Of a stretch of 64,000 bases of DNA, positions 1 to 9,736 are shown piece by piece (positions within the stretch are counted from its first letter, which is position 1; each line of letters starts with the position of its first letter). The translations under genes and the position numbers were made by a program. The notes under the pieces are model-generated. The model searched no databases, was not told the origin of the DNA, and saw only the letters and a list, made by a program, of their open reading frames with translations. The stretch is from Mangrovivirga cuniculi. Lineage in GTDB: Bacteria; Bacteroidota; Bacteroidia; Cytophagales; Cyclobacteriaceae. The stretch covers positions 2,730,001 to 2,794,000 of the forward strand of contig NZ_CP028923.1 in assembly GCF_005166025.1 (NCBI RefSeq), in the 5' to 3' direction.

Positions 1-51
1 ATGTTGTAGAAGGTTTTTTAGTTTTACTTTCAATTTTGCAACAATCCTTCA

Positions 52-1779
52 TTAGTGTATCTTGCTTTTTACTTCTCCACAAGTAAGCATCGCATCTCCA
101 AAATACGGATTCCTGATTTCTTCATCTGCACTTAACCAATCAGCCCCATTATTACTATCGGCCATTGGGCAATGCTGAATATAATATTCGACGGATCCAG
201 AGTTAAATATCTCGGCGACTTCAATTATTTGATTGGATATAGTAATAAACGTATCCCTTGCACTTTCGATATCATCAGCACTCGTGAATATAGTTAGTGA
301 TTTAGACAGGTTGTCCTTGTATTCATCAAACATGGTTTTAGCTTCTCCTGAAAAGTTGTTCAGATTGATCGCATTTAGATTAGTCAATAACTTATCTGCA
401 GATGTATTAGCTGAGTTCAGGTTATCATTAACAAGGCTGTTTTTTAAATCTAAATATTGATCTATTAAATTTTCAATTTGTTCTTTACCATTTATATTAA
501 TTTCATCCTCAAGGTTTAATCCTGAAACATTTCTGTTCATCATACTTGGTTTATCAGCTAATTGTGCTGCAGCATCGACACTAAAAGTACCATTAACAAC
601 GATTTCTTCACCCGGACTCAATCCATCTAAAACAATATATTGATCATTAGCCTGAGGGCCAAGAGTTACTTCCCGGAGTTGAAAACCGGTTTTAGTTTCG
701 CTGTCAGATCTAACATAAACCACAGAACGTGTCCCTGTCCATAATACAGATGATTCGGGAATCATAATTGATTCATCAATATTTTCAACTTTTGCATCAA
801 CTATTCCTGTTGCAAACATTTCCGGCTTAAGCCTGTCGTCGGGGTTTTTTACAGTGACTCTGGCAGATGCTACCCTTGTTTGGGGATCAATGACCGGATC
901 AATATAATCTATGACCGACTCATAAGTTTTGCCTGGAATGGATCTGATCGTAAATGTAATAGAATCACCTTCGTCCACCCAGGGCAGATCGCTTTCATAA
1001 AGGTCAAACATAACCCAGACTGTAGAAAGGTCTGCTATTTCGTATAATGATTCTCCTTGCTTTACATGATCACCTATGTTTACTGTCTTTTCTACCACAT
1101 AACCAGAAACATCCGCAGTAATTGGAAATTCTGTTCTTACCCTTCCCGATTCTGCGATGTTTTCGATCTGCCTTTCACTTAGTTTCCAGTTTCGTAGTTT
1201 TCTTTTTGCAGATTCATACAAAGAGGGTTGAGTTTCCCTGATTTTCTTTGCTTCAAAAAGCTCTTCCTGGGCAGTGACAAGCTCCGGAGAATAGATATAA
1301 GCTATCACCTGTCCCCTTTTAACTCTTTCACCGGTGAAATTTACATTCAACCGTTCTATTCTTCCAGGGATATGGGCAGTTTGTAAGAATACTTTTCTTT
1401 CGTCCTGCTTTACTTTTCCAGTAAGTCTCAACACTTTACCGGCATTTCCCCTGGCCACGGTCATCGTTTGTATTTTGGCTAGCTGCATGGCCGTTTCAGA
1501 CATGGTTACGACATCCGGATCAAGCCCTTCATCGCCACCATCTTCAACAGGTATAAGGTCCATGCCACAGATTGGGCAATCACCCGGTTCGTTTTGTCTG
1601 ATCTGAGGGTGCATCGAACAAGTATAGATTGTTTCTTCAGAATGATCATGTTGTTCGGTAGCCGATTCTTGTTCCTTACCATCAGAACCACCGATGAATA
1701 ATCCTGATAGTACACCAATTAACAGCATAAAAATGCCGTACATTATTAATTTATATTTATTTGAAAGTTTCATTTTCAT
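52..1779 (-). CDS. cusB: CusB/CzcB-type efflux adaptor with HMBD and DUF3347
   Basis: Periplasmic membrane-fusion subunit of a tripartite heavy-metal (Cu/Ag or Zn/Co type) RND pump, bridging the inner-membrane pump and the outer-membrane channel. Residues 10-30 form a hydrophobic anchor. A His-rich stretch precedes a heavy-metal-binding domain at about 52-77, with YTCSMHP and CPICGMDLIP. The barrel-sandwich and beta-barrel adaptor core covers about 100-400. The C-terminal 150 residues resemble DUF3347, ending in HCPMAD, WLS, NPYFG and MLTCG. At 575 residues it is longer than E. coli CusB because of these two extra modules. It is the last gene of the minus-strand pump operon, 22 bases after the TolC-like gene. 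Metal specificity cannot be read from sequence; Cu/Ag is favoured by the Met/Cys/His-rich modules. Confidence 0.93.
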   Translation of the reverse strand: MKMKLSNKYKLIMYGIFMLLIGVLSGLFIGGSDGKEQESATEQHDHSEETIYTCSMHPQIRQNEPGDCPICGMDLIPVEDGGDEGLDPDVVTMSETAMQLAKIQTMTVARGNAGKVLRLTGKVKQDERKVFLQTAHIPGRIERLNVNFTGERVKRGQVIAYIYSPELVTAQEELFEAKKIRETQPSLYESAKRKLRNWKLSERQIENIAESGRVRTEFPITADVSGYVVEKTVNIGDHVKQGESLYEIADLSTVWVMFDLYESDLPWVDEGDSITFTIRSIPGKTYESVIDYIDPVIDPQTRVASARVTVKNPDDRLKPEMFATGIVDAKVENIDESIMIPESSVLWTGTRSVVYVRSDSETKTGFQLREVTLGPQANDQYIVLDGLSPGEEIVVNGTFSVDAAAQLADKPSMMNRNVSGLNLEDEININGKEQIENLIDQYLDLKNSLVNDNLNSANTSADKLLTNLNAINLNNFSGEAKTMFDEYKDNLSKSLTIFTSADDIESARDTFITISNQIIEVAEIFNSGSVEYYIQHCPMADSNNGADWLSADEEIRNPYFGDAMLTCGEVKSKIH

Positions 1780-1801
1780 CTATCGTTTTCTAAATGAATT
1801 C

Positions 1802-3046
1802 TTATTCGGTTGCTGTATCCAAATTATTACCTAAATAGTAATCAAGTTCAGCTTCAGCGATCTTATATTCTTTAATAACTTCTAATTGCAGAATCTGATA
1901 ATCCAGCAATTCTTGTTGTATCCTTAATAGTTCCTCGAAATTCTCGCTATTATTGGCATAAGACCTGTATTGTAGGTTAAGCATTTGTTTTAAATGACTT
2001 ATTTGCTTTTGATACAAGTCCAGTTTATCCTGTACTTTCGTCAATTCAAATTTTGACATATAATATGCTGACTGAAAGTCGTTTATTGCCTGTTGTCTCA
2101 TTTCTTTATACGAATTTGACATGGCCCTGGCTTCGTTTTTAGCTGCCTTATATTTTCCTCCAAAAATTGGTAGAGAAATACTGACCATCGGCATAATGAC
2201 ATCCTTTCCACTATCTTCTACCGGCATAGAGGCTTTATCAACTATAACATAGTCGAGCCCGACTCCAAAACCAGGCTTACTTTGAGCTTCAATCGCTGCA
2301 ATTTCCGCTTCAGATGCTGCAGCCTGTAATTCTAGTGATTTAATTTTGGAATGATTGTAGAAAGTTGAATCAGAAATCAGCTTTACATCATTTTCAGATA
2401 TAATAACGGTATCAGAAACCTGGAAAGTAGTGTCTACCGGCCAGTCCATTATTGAATTAAATCCCGCTCTCAATGGTGCTTCCTGGTTTTTGAGAATCTC
2501 GATTTCAGTTTCAGATTTATTTATTAAAAGATCTGTTCTTAAAACATCTACCAAAGGGACTTTTCCATTCTCAAATTTTATTTGAGCTATTTTCTTGTAT
2601 GACTTCAAAAGACTAATGTTCTCTTCAAGCAAAGAGATTTTTTTGTCGAGTTCATATATTGGATAATAGTAAACTGCCAGTTTTTGATACAGTAGGCTTT
2701 TTGCATTTTGAAATTCTAAGAATTGAGCATCAGCAGCAATGGCAGCAGCATCTCCTTTCGCCTTTAAAGTACCAAACCAGGGAAACATCTGGCTAAGAGA
2801 AATCTTAGCTCTTTGAGGACCAACCCTTGTTTCTACAGGAGATATAAAATAACCAAAAGAAAGTGTCGGATCCGGAAGACTATTAACCTTGTTTACTCTT
2901 TCTAAGGCAGCCTCAAATTGATAATACTTAGCTTTTACTTCCGGATTATTCTCCAGAGCAATTTTATAATACTCATCAAATGTCTGACTATATACTGAAA
3001 TACTGCTTATTACCAGTAATAGCAGAGATATGGCCACACGATGCAT
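1802..3046 (-). CDS. TolC-family outer-membrane channel of the metal efflux pump
   Basis: Outer-membrane factor (CusC/CzcC role) completing the tripartite pump with the neighbouring CusA and CusB. The protein is mostly long alpha-helical, with two TolC-type repeats and many Glu/Lys/Gln heptads, and about 414 residues is normal for the family. I chose the internal ATG at 3046 because a signal peptide (MHRVAISLLLLV to SVYSQ) begins there. An in-frame ATG at 3079 would overlap the cusA stop by 11 bases and put eleven extra polar residues before the signal. No lipobox cysteine is visible, unlike E. coli CusC. Co-transcribed with cusA upstream and cusB downstream. Confidence 0.9.
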   Translation of the reverse strand: MHRVAISLLLLVISSISVYSQTFDEYYKIALENNPEVKAKYYQFEAALERVNKVNSLPDPTLSFGYFISPVETRVGPQRAKISLSQMFPWFGTLKAKGDAAAIAADAQFLEFQNAKSLLYQKLAVYYYPIYELDKKISLLEENISLLKSYKKIAQIKFENGKVPLVDVLRTDLLINKSETEIEILKNQEAPLRAGFNSIMDWPVDTTFQVSDTVIISENDVKLISDSTFYNHSKIKSLELQAAASEAEIAAIEAQSKPGFGVGLDYVIVDKASMPVEDSGKDVIMPMVSISLPIFGGKYKAAKNEARAMSNSYKEMRQQAINDFQSAYYMSKFELTKVQDKLDLYQKQISHLKQMLNLQYRSYANNSENFEELLRIQQELLDYQILQLEVIKEYKIAEAELDYYLGNNLDTATE

Positions 3047-3068
3047 CGATATATAATTAGTTGTTATT

Positions 3069-6000
3069 TCAGGCCTCATCTTCTTTTGTATTTAATTTTC
3101 TTTCTTCTCTCCAGCTATAAATAACCGGAACAATAAAATAAGAAATTGCAGATACCAGCATTCCGCCAAAGGCTGGAATAGCCATTGGTATCATAATATC
3201 TGACCCTCTTCCTGAAGAAGTCAGAATCGGTAAAAGAGCTATAATAGTTGTAGCTGATGTCATTACAGCCGGAGTAATTCGTTTCTTTCCGGCTTCTATT
3301 ACCGCTTGACGAATAGATTGTCTGGTGTTTGTTTTATTTCTGTCAAAACTTTGATCCAGGTAAGTTGCCATTAATACACCGTCATCGGTTGCAATACCAA
3401 ATAAAGCGATAAATCCAACCCATACAGCTACACTTAGATTGATAGTATGTATCTGGAATACATCTCGGAAATTAACTCCAAGGAGGTCTATGTTGGCAAA
3501 CCACTCATATCCATATAGCCAGATTAGTATAAAACCACCACTAAAAGCCATAGCTATACCACTAAACACCATTAAAGTTGTGGAGACTGATCTGAATTGG
3601 AAATAAAGAATCAGAAATACAACACCAAGTACTACAGGAACAATTATGGAAAGCCTCTTTTCTGCCCTGACCTGGTTTTCATAAGTGCCGGAAAACTTGT
3701 AGCTAACTCCTTGAGGAACTTTTAAGTCACCTGAATTAATTGCATTTTCAATAGCAACCTGAGCATCATTAATAACCTGAATTTCACTAAAATCAGCTCG
3801 TCGATCAAACAAAACATACCCGGTAAGGAAAGTCTCCTCACTTTTGATTGCCTGGGGACCTTTTACATATTCAATATCAGCAACCTGATTTAACGGTATT
3901 TGGGTTCCGGTTGGCGTTGGTAGTAAGATGTTACTTAACGAAGTAGGATCGTCTCTTAACTCCCTTGGATACCTTACTCTTACAGGAAACCGTTCTCTTC
4001 CTTCAACAGTTGTGGTTACTTGCAACCCACCAACTGCAGTTTCAAGTGCTGCCCTGATACTTTCTATGGTTAATCCGAATCTGGCAGCCTCATCTCTTTT
4101 AATATCAAATTGCAGATAAGGCTTACCAACAATCCTATCTGCAAATACAGCTTCCTTTTTGACAGATGGAACATTTTTAAGTATTTCTTCCAGCTTCATG
4201 CCGAAGCGTTCAATAGTTTTCAGATCAGGACCGTATACTTTGATTCCCATAGGAGCTCTCATCCCTGTCTGTAGCATAACTAACCTTGTTTCAATTGGTT
4301 GAAGCTTTGGTGCTGATGTTACTCCTGGAATTTTAGTGACTTTAACTATTTCTTCCCATATGTCATCCGGTGATTTTATGTGATCTCGCCAGTTTCTGAA
4401 ATAGTCTCCATTTGCATCCTTGATCAGGAATTTTTGAATATTATCTTTTATTTGTTTATTCAACCGATGTTGAAGGCTGGATTCGAGTGATTCATTATCA
4501 CTATTGTAAAAAACACCTTCAGATTTATCGTAGTGAATATTTCCTTTAATACCTGTAAGGCCATTTAAGATAAACCTTCCCTTCTTATCAGTTTTATACC
4601 TGATCTTATGACCATCTTCGTTGGTTATATATTCTGTCTTATAATTTATGACATTTTCGAACATGGAAATTGGTGCAGGATCTAATGCTGATTCTACCCT
4701 TCCCAATTTTCCAACAGTAAGGGAAACTTCCGGAATACTAGTTACCAGCATATCCATTTGAGCTAACACCTCTTTGTTATATTCAATACCGGAATGAGGC
4801 ATAGAAGTTGGCATTAGCAGAAAGCTTCCTTCGTCAAGTGCGGGCATGAATTCTTCACCAATTCCAGGGAATGTATGTGTTAATGAAGACCATACTTCTG
4901 TTTTACGGATATCCATGCCTATCTTTTCAAATCCTGTACCGATAAAACCAAATATCGTATTAAATCCAAGCCAGATATTTAATGCGAGAATTATTAAAAT
5001 GAAAGGTATTGATAAGAACAGCTTTTTATTTTCCAGACAAAATGTAAGTATGGTTGAGTAATATTTTTCCAGTAGCAGGAAAGCTCCTAAAATCAGAGTG
5101 ACCAAAACACTGACGAAAAGTATATTCCCAAACAAATTAATTCCTGCACCCAGAGGAAGCCAATAGTAACTAAGGAAAATAACAACAATAAGAATGCTTA
5201 AAATCAACTCAAAATTGGAATAAACTTTCTTAATTATATATTTTCCTTCAAGTTTATCTTCAGGAAGTACAGTTGCTTTTAGTAGTCCGGATAATCCAAA
5301 TAACAGCAAAGCAATTCCAGCCCAGAGATAGCCATAAATCCCTATTGTTATTGCTAAAACAATCAATACAGAGTTTATGATAATACTTGTTCTTTTTGAC
5401 TTAATTCTTATTCCAAATACAAAGTGAGCCAGTGACGGAAGAAGGAAAAGAGCAACAAGTAAGGCCGCGACCAGCGCAAATGATTTAGTCCATGCTAAAG
5501 GGCGAAATAATTTACCTTCAGCCGCCTGCATGGCAAAAACAGGGATGAAACTGACTATAGTAGTTGAGACAGCAGTTAAAATTGCCGAACTTACTTCAGC
5601 TGCACCATCATAAACTGCTTCTTTTACTTTTATAAAGTAATTTTTAGATTTCCTCTTTTCCGGTTCATTTAATCCATATTCATTGACCTTTTTAATAATG
5701 TTCTCTGAAAGAATCACTCCGAGGTCAATCATCGTACCAATTGCAATTGCAATACCTGATAGAGCCACAATATTAGCTGTGACACCAAAATAGCGCATAG
5801 CAATGAAAACCATCAGAACAGCTATTGGTAACAATACTGAAATTAGTAATGACGCTCTCAGATTTAGAATCATTACAATAACAACCAGAATTGTTATAAG
5901 AACCTCAAGTGATAGTGCTTCTTCTAAAGTTCCTAAAGTTTCGTGGATCAGTTCAGTCCTGTCGTAAAAAGGAACGATTGTCAGTTGACTTATTGTGCCA

Positions 6001-7016
6001 TCCTTTAGTGTTTTTGAAGGAAGTCCCGGTGATATCTCATTGATCTTATCTTTGACATGATTAATTACTGCCAGAGGATTGGAACCATACCTGGCTACAA
6101 CTACTCCACCAACTACTTCCGCACCATCTTTGTCGAGAATCCCTCTCCTTTGTGCAGGCCCCAGGGTTACCCTGGCTATATCTTTAACTCTGATTGGAAT
6201 GTTGTTTTGTACATCTACCACGGCCAATTCAAGATCTTCCAGGGATTTTATATATCCAAGCCCCCTTACAAGATATTCAGCCTTATTAATTTCCACTGTT
6301 TTGGCTCCGAAATCCTTATTGGACTCCTGAACAGCCTTCATTACTTCGGTAAGAGGAATGTTATAAGCTTTTAATGCATCCGGATTTACGTCTATCTGAT
6401 ATTCTTTTACGAAACCACCGATAGATGCTACTTCTGATACACCTTCAGCTGAATTGAGTGAGTATTTAACATAGAAATCCTGAACAGTTCTTATTTCTTG
6501 TAAATCCCAGCCACCGGTTGGGTTTCCATCTTTATCCCTGCCTTCAATTGTATACCAGAAAATTTGTCCTAATGCTGTGGCATCCGGTCCCAAAGAGGGC
6601 TGTACATTTTCAGGTAAAAGTCCGGACGGGAGTGAATTGAGTTTCTCTAGTATTCTGGATCTCGACCAATAGAACTCAACATCCTCATCAAAAATTATGT
6701 AGATACTTGAAAAACCAAAAATCGAAGTGCTTCGAATTGATTTAACTCCCGGAATACCCAGTAAATAGGTTGTCAGAGGATAAGAAATCTGATCTTCAAT
6801 ATCCTGGGGAGATCTTCCCGGCCATTTGGTAAATACGATTTGTTGATTCTCACCTATGTCGGGTATAGCATCGACCGGAACCGGATCAGATGGGAGGAAG
6901 TCTGTTTCCCATCCAAAGGGAGCAGTTACAATTCCCCAGGCAACAAGACCTGAAAAAACAAGTGTTGTTACTAATTTATTATCTATAAAATATTTTATTA
7001 CTTTATTAAGCATCAT
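3069..7016 (-). CDS. cusA: CusA/CzcA heavy-metal RND efflux pump
   Basis: Inner-membrane proton-driven pump that moves metal ions from periplasm or cytoplasm into the adaptor and channel. HME-RND hallmarks are visible: an N-terminal transmembrane helix followed by a PVDAIPDIGENQ segment, large periplasmic porter loops, the GIAIAIGTMIDLGVI helix, RVESALDPAPISMFE, and TGMRAPMGIKVYGP. The second half repeats the membrane bundle and ends ATDDGVLMATYLDQSF...TTIIALLPIL. At 1315 residues it is about 250 longer than E. coli CusA. The extra length sits in extra hydrophobic segments near residues 540-690 and an inserted Lys/Asp-rich soluble stretch near 800-880. It is preceded by a small HYC_CC_PP gene and followed directly by the channel gene. 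Confidence 0.95.
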   Translation of the reverse strand: MMLNKVIKYFIDNKLVTTLVFSGLVAWGIVTAPFGWETDFLPSDPVPVDAIPDIGENQQIVFTKWPGRSPQDIEDQISYPLTTYLLGIPGVKSIRSTSIFGFSSIYIIFDEDVEFYWSRSRILEKLNSLPSGLLPENVQPSLGPDATALGQIFWYTIEGRDKDGNPTGGWDLQEIRTVQDFYVKYSLNSAEGVSEVASIGGFVKEYQIDVNPDALKAYNIPLTEVMKAVQESNKDFGAKTVEINKAEYLVRGLGYIKSLEDLELAVVDVQNNIPIRVKDIARVTLGPAQRRGILDKDGAEVVGGVVVARYGSNPLAVINHVKDKINEISPGLPSKTLKDGTISQLTIVPFYDRTELIHETLGTLEEALSLEVLITILVVIVMILNLRASLLISVLLPIAVLMVFIAMRYFGVTANIVALSGIAIAIGTMIDLGVILSENIIKKVNEYGLNEPEKRKSKNYFIKVKEAVYDGAAEVSSAILTAVSTTIVSFIPVFAMQAAEGKLFRPLAWTKSFALVAALLVALFLLPSLAHFVFGIRIKSKRTSIIINSVLIVLAITIGIYGYLWAGIALLLFGLSGLLKATVLPEDKLEGKYIIKKVYSNFELILSILIVVIFLSYYWLPLGAGINLFGNILFVSVLVTLILGAFLLLEKYYSTILTFCLENKKLFLSIPFILIILALNIWLGFNTIFGFIGTGFEKIGMDIRKTEVWSSLTHTFPGIGEEFMPALDEGSFLLMPTSMPHSGIEYNKEVLAQMDMLVTSIPEVSLTVGKLGRVESALDPAPISMFENVINYKTEYITNEDGHKIRYKTDKKGRFILNGLTGIKGNIHYDKSEGVFYNSDNESLESSLQHRLNKQIKDNIQKFLIKDANGDYFRNWRDHIKSPDDIWEEIVKVTKIPGVTSAPKLQPIETRLVMLQTGMRAPMGIKVYGPDLKTIERFGMKLEEILKNVPSVKKEAVFADRIVGKPYLQFDIKRDEAARFGLTIESIRAALETAVGGLQVTTTVEGRERFPVRVRYPRELRDDPTSLSNILLPTPTGTQIPLNQVADIEYVKGPQAIKSEETFLTGYVLFDRRADFSEIQVINDAQVAIENAINSGDLKVPQGVSYKFSGTYENQVRAEKRLSIIVPVVLGVVFLILYFQFRSVSTTLMVFSGIAMAFSGGFILIWLYGYEWFANIDLLGVNFRDVFQIHTINLSVAVWVGFIALFGIATDDGVLMATYLDQSFDRNKTNTRQSIRQAVIEAGKKRITPAVMTSATTIIALLPILTSSGRGSDIMIPMAIPAFGGMLVSAISYFIVPVIYSWREERKLNTKEDEA

Positions 7017-7092
7017 GAATATGATTTACCATACAATTAACTTTTGTTAAAGATCTTATAATATCTTTAAATGTATTGTTGGTGAATCGATA

Positions 7093-7521
7093 CTATAAAA
7101 GAAAGGCCTCATGTATGACGATAAGGTCATTAATTACAGGAGGTAAAAGTGGTTTTCTGAGGTTTGAATTAAGATAATCTAAAGTTATTACTTCAGGAGA
7201 AAAGGCAACTATAAAAGATGCAATAAATGTGAAATTGAAACTATCTATTGAAATCTTTGAGGGTACAGTTATATCATCTGTTTCAATAGATTGATAGTGA
7301 TTATCACAGCACTTTGGCCCTTTCAAAATTGTTTGATTTGAATTATGGTCATGCTTACCTTCACGATCATTATCCATTTCCATCCCGCAATCAAGATTCT
7401 TCGTTCCAAATGTAATTTCAGAAAGCATTGGAATGCCACCGCAAATATGAGTTGCCATGGTAATGCTACTATTACCAAGTAACAATATTAAAATTAGCGA
7501 TATGGAAATTACTCGTTTCAA
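7093..7521 (-). CDS. HYC_CC_PP-family small secreted protein
   Basis: A 142-residue exported protein with a cleavable-looking signal (MKRVISISLILILLLG) and the spaced motifs that name the HYC_CC_PP family: THICGG near residue 26, KCCDNH near 93, and LLPPV near 127. A His/Asp/Glu-rich stretch (DNDREGKHDHNSN) lies between them. The Cys/His content suggests metal binding. In Bacteroidota such proteins commonly sit directly upstream of CusA-type pumps, as here (76 bases to cusA). I infer a periplasmic metal-binding accessory for the pump; the actual function is unknown. A TATATTTG -7-like box lies at 7540-7547 on the minus strand, without a convincing -33 element. Confidence 0.8.
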   Translation of the reverse strand: MKRVISISLILILLLGNSSITMATHICGGIPMLSEITFGTKNLDCGMEMDNDREGKHDHNSNQTILKGPKCCDNHYQSIETDDITVPSKISIDSFNFTFIASFIVAFSPEVITLDYLNSNLRKPLLPPVINDLIVIHEAFLL

Positions 7522-7590
7522 ATCAAACTTTTAACGATTCAAATATATGATTAGTTGTGATAAATTAAAATATAAGCACATTAATATTTG

Positions 7591-8157
7591 TTAATCGATT
7601 TTACTTTTAAGCTTTTTCAAATTAAAAGAAAGAATGATCTCAAATATTCCGATAGCTATAAATGTTATTGCTGTCCAGATAACAACAGTCGCCCCGGCAA
7701 TAATAGGATTCCATAGAAGAATAAATGCAAGAATTACACCTATTATCCCTAAGAAAAGCATCCAGCCCCAATTCGGGTTTTGGTATTTTCTGATTTCCAT
7801 TGACCAGCTAACTGAAAGCATGGATCTGAACAACAAAGCAAAGCCTACTATAAAAGCTAAAACAATCATTCCTATTTCGGGTCTTGAAAGAATTATAATA
7901 CCAATCAGGACTTCCAGGATTCCACCACCTAAAGACCAGCCCCAGCTATCCAATTCGTTGCGATTAGCAATTGCGTAGATGATCTCAATGGCTCCTGTAA
8001 ATAAAAATGTAATACCGAAAATAAATGCCAGGGTGACATAAGCATCAACAGGATTGGTAAATACATAGGCTCCTACTAATATCAATAATATCCCAATGAT
8101 TAAATGTAAATACCAATGCTTGATAGTCGATCTAACAGATTTAGTAAATTCAGACAT
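7591..8157 (-). CDS. HdeD/DUF308 family membrane protein
   Basis: A 188-residue integral membrane protein with six evenly spaced hydrophobic helices and the DUF308 repeat pattern (two or three copies of a two-helix unit rich in Gly/Ile, such as GGGILEVLIGIIIL and WTAITFIAIGIFEII). HdeD of E. coli is linked to acid resistance, but the molecular role of the family is unknown. It stands alone between the metal-efflux operon and a terminator that closes the upstream dioxygenase gene, so it probably has its own promoter. Family assignment is firm; function is not. Confidence 0.85.
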   Translation of the reverse strand: MSEFTKSVRSTIKHWYLHLIIGILLILVGAYVFTNPVDAYVTLAFIFGITFLFTGAIEIIYAIANRNELDSWGWSLGGGILEVLIGIIILSRPEIGMIVLAFIVGFALLFRSMLSVSWSMEIRKYQNPNWGWMLFLGIIGVILAFILLWNPIIAGATVVIWTAITFIAIGIFEIILSFNLKKLKSKID

Positions 8158-8203
8158 AACTAGTTTGTTTTTTGATAATATAAGTCATGTCATTTATAAA
8201 AAC

Positions 8204-8233
8204 AAACGGACTAACCTTAATGGCAGTCCGTTT
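8204..8233 (-). terminator. Rho-independent terminator of the CstB-like gene
   Basis: Perfect 9-bp arms (AAACGGACT at 8204-8212, AGTCCGTTT at 8225-8233) around a 12-base loop. On the minus strand the hairpin is followed by a T-rich run. It lies 22 bases past the stop of the dioxygenase gene. Confidence 0.8.
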
Positions 8234-8254
8234 TTTATAAAACTTAAAACAATA

Positions 8255-9595
8255 CTATTTAAACTTTTCTACATCATCGCTGAGATCATAAACTGTAGTC
8301 TCAGGGATTTCTTTCTGTAGCAGACTGGATCCAATCGCAGATCTGTAACCACCTGCACAATGAACTACTATTGGCTTATCTGTCGGTATTTCATTAACCC
8401 GATCTTTCAATTCCGGAAGTGGAATTGCAATGGCATTATTAAAGAATAAGCCTTCTTCAGTTTCAGAGTTATTCCTGATATCTACTATTGTATAATTATC
8501 TGTATTGTTTTTAAAATCATCCAGATCAAGTTGTTTATCAGACACATCTTTTTCACCATTAACTGAATATGTTCCTAATAATCTTCCTTCATATCCAATT
8601 TTGGAAACCCGTTTTTTGGTCTTTTCAATCTGATCAGAATTAGCTCCTATAAGGTAAAAAGGACTTTTCGGATTAACTATCGACCCCAACCAGGTTTCGA
8701 ATTTATCTTCTTCACCTGCTTGAATATTAATTGCGCCTTTAAGATGTCCTTCTTTGAAACTATCTTCATCTCTGACATCAACTAACACCGCATCTTTATT
8801 TATTTCTGAAGTATTTTTAACTACAGGTATTTTACTCAATGTTTCTTCTATCGAACCGGCTCCACTCCTGTTCATGTCCACATCAAATGGAAAATACATC
8901 GGTATGAATGGTTGCCCTTCCAGAAAAGCCTCAATAAACTTATCTTTATCTTCCACCTTAAATGCCCAGTTAGTTTGCTTTTGCTTACCTATGGTTGAAT
9001 CAAGTTCATCACTCATATTCTTGCCACATAATGAGCCTGCCCCATGTGCCGGATAAACTATAACGTCATCATTCAGATTCTTAAATACGTTGTTTATCGT
9101 ATCATACATCAACCCAGCTAATTCTTTTCGGCTTAACTGAATATTTCCAGCACCTTCTCTAAGATCGGGACGACCTACATCACCTATAAATAGTGAATCA
9201 CCTGTAAAAACTGCATGTTCCTTCCCTTTGTTATCTATTAACAGGTAAGAGTTATGATCTGGTGAATGCCCGGGAGTAAATAATGCCCTGATTACCAGAT
9301 CACCTATGAGTACCTCTTCATTATGTCTTAAGGGCTCAAATTTATAATCCACACCAACATCCGGGTTAATATATATACGAGCTCCTGTTTTTTCTTTTAG
9401 TTCGAGGTGACTACTAACGAAATCCGCATGGGGATGGGTTTCAAATATAGCAGTTAGCTTAGCATCTTTTTTTCTTAAATAATCAAGATATGGCTGTGGA
9501 TCTCTTGCCGGATCGACAACAGCAGCTTCATTATTATCAATTATAAGGTATGATGCCTGTGCTAATGGTTTGTCGTAAAATCTTTTAATTTCCAT
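8255..9595 (-). CDS. CstB-like persulfide dioxygenase-rhodanese fusion
   Basis: Three-domain enzyme of 446 residues. The N-terminal metallo-beta-lactamase-fold persulfide dioxygenase (about 1-250) carries HPHAD (H54, H56, D58), TPGH (H110), TGD (D133) and PAHG (H184), the mononuclear iron ligands of the ETHE1 type. A degenerate rhodanese domain (about 265-350, VLVDVRDEDSF) has no active-site cysteine. The C-terminal rhodanese (about 365-446) has the active loop HCAGGYRS with C413. Length and domain order match Staphylococcus CstB, which oxidises low-molecular-weight persulfides and yields thiosulfate; C190 in GSLCGKN may match its second reactive cysteine. A Crp/Fnr-like palindrome lies 69 bases upstream, and the next upstream genes include a TsdA-like cytochrome. 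Cytoplasmic sulfide detoxification is inferred. Confidence 0.88.
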   Translation of the reverse strand: MEIKRFYDKPLAQASYLIIDNNEAAVVDPARDPQPYLDYLRKKDAKLTAIFETHPHADFVSSHLELKEKTGARIYINPDVGVDYKFEPLRHNEEVLIGDLVIRALFTPGHSPDHNSYLLIDNKGKEHAVFTGDSLFIGDVGRPDLREGAGNIQLSRKELAGLMYDTINNVFKNLNDDVIVYPAHGAGSLCGKNMSDELDSTIGKQKQTNWAFKVEDKDKFIEAFLEGQPFIPMYFPFDVDMNRSGAGSIEETLSKIPVVKNTSEINKDAVLVDVRDEDSFKEGHLKGAINIQAGEEDKFETWLGSIVNPKSPFYLIGANSDQIEKTKKRVSKIGYEGRLLGTYSVNGEKDVSDKQLDLDDFKNNTDNYTIVDIRNNSETEEGLFFNNAIAIPLPELKDRVNEIPTDKPIVVHCAGGYRSAIGSSLLQKEIPETTVYDLSDDVEKFK

Positions 9596-9663
9596 GTCTT
9601 TAATTGTATAGTTGGTTTTAAATTGATTCTACTTATTATAACGATAACTAATAGTAGATGTTG

Positions 9664-9677
9664 GTGACCTTAGTCAC
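9664..9677. promoter_or_regulatory. Crp/Fnr-type palindrome upstream of the CstB-like gene
   Basis: GTGAC-CTTA-GTCAC, flanked so that the minus strand reads AATGTGAC-N4-GTCACC. The layout resembles the TGTGA-N6-TCACA site of Crp/Fnr-family regulators. It sits 69 bases before the dioxygenase ATG. A near copy is at 12283-12296 upstream of the TsdA-like gene. No regulator of this family is in the window. Confidence 0.55.
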
Positions 9678-9736
9678 ATTAATTGTCATTACTGTAGCTT
9701 TAAGTAAATAATTACAAGTGCCTAATTTTCAATTAA

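Noticed and set aside
1-51. A gene end upstream of position 52
   Set aside because: Only 51 bases are available; no frame or hairpin can be supported.
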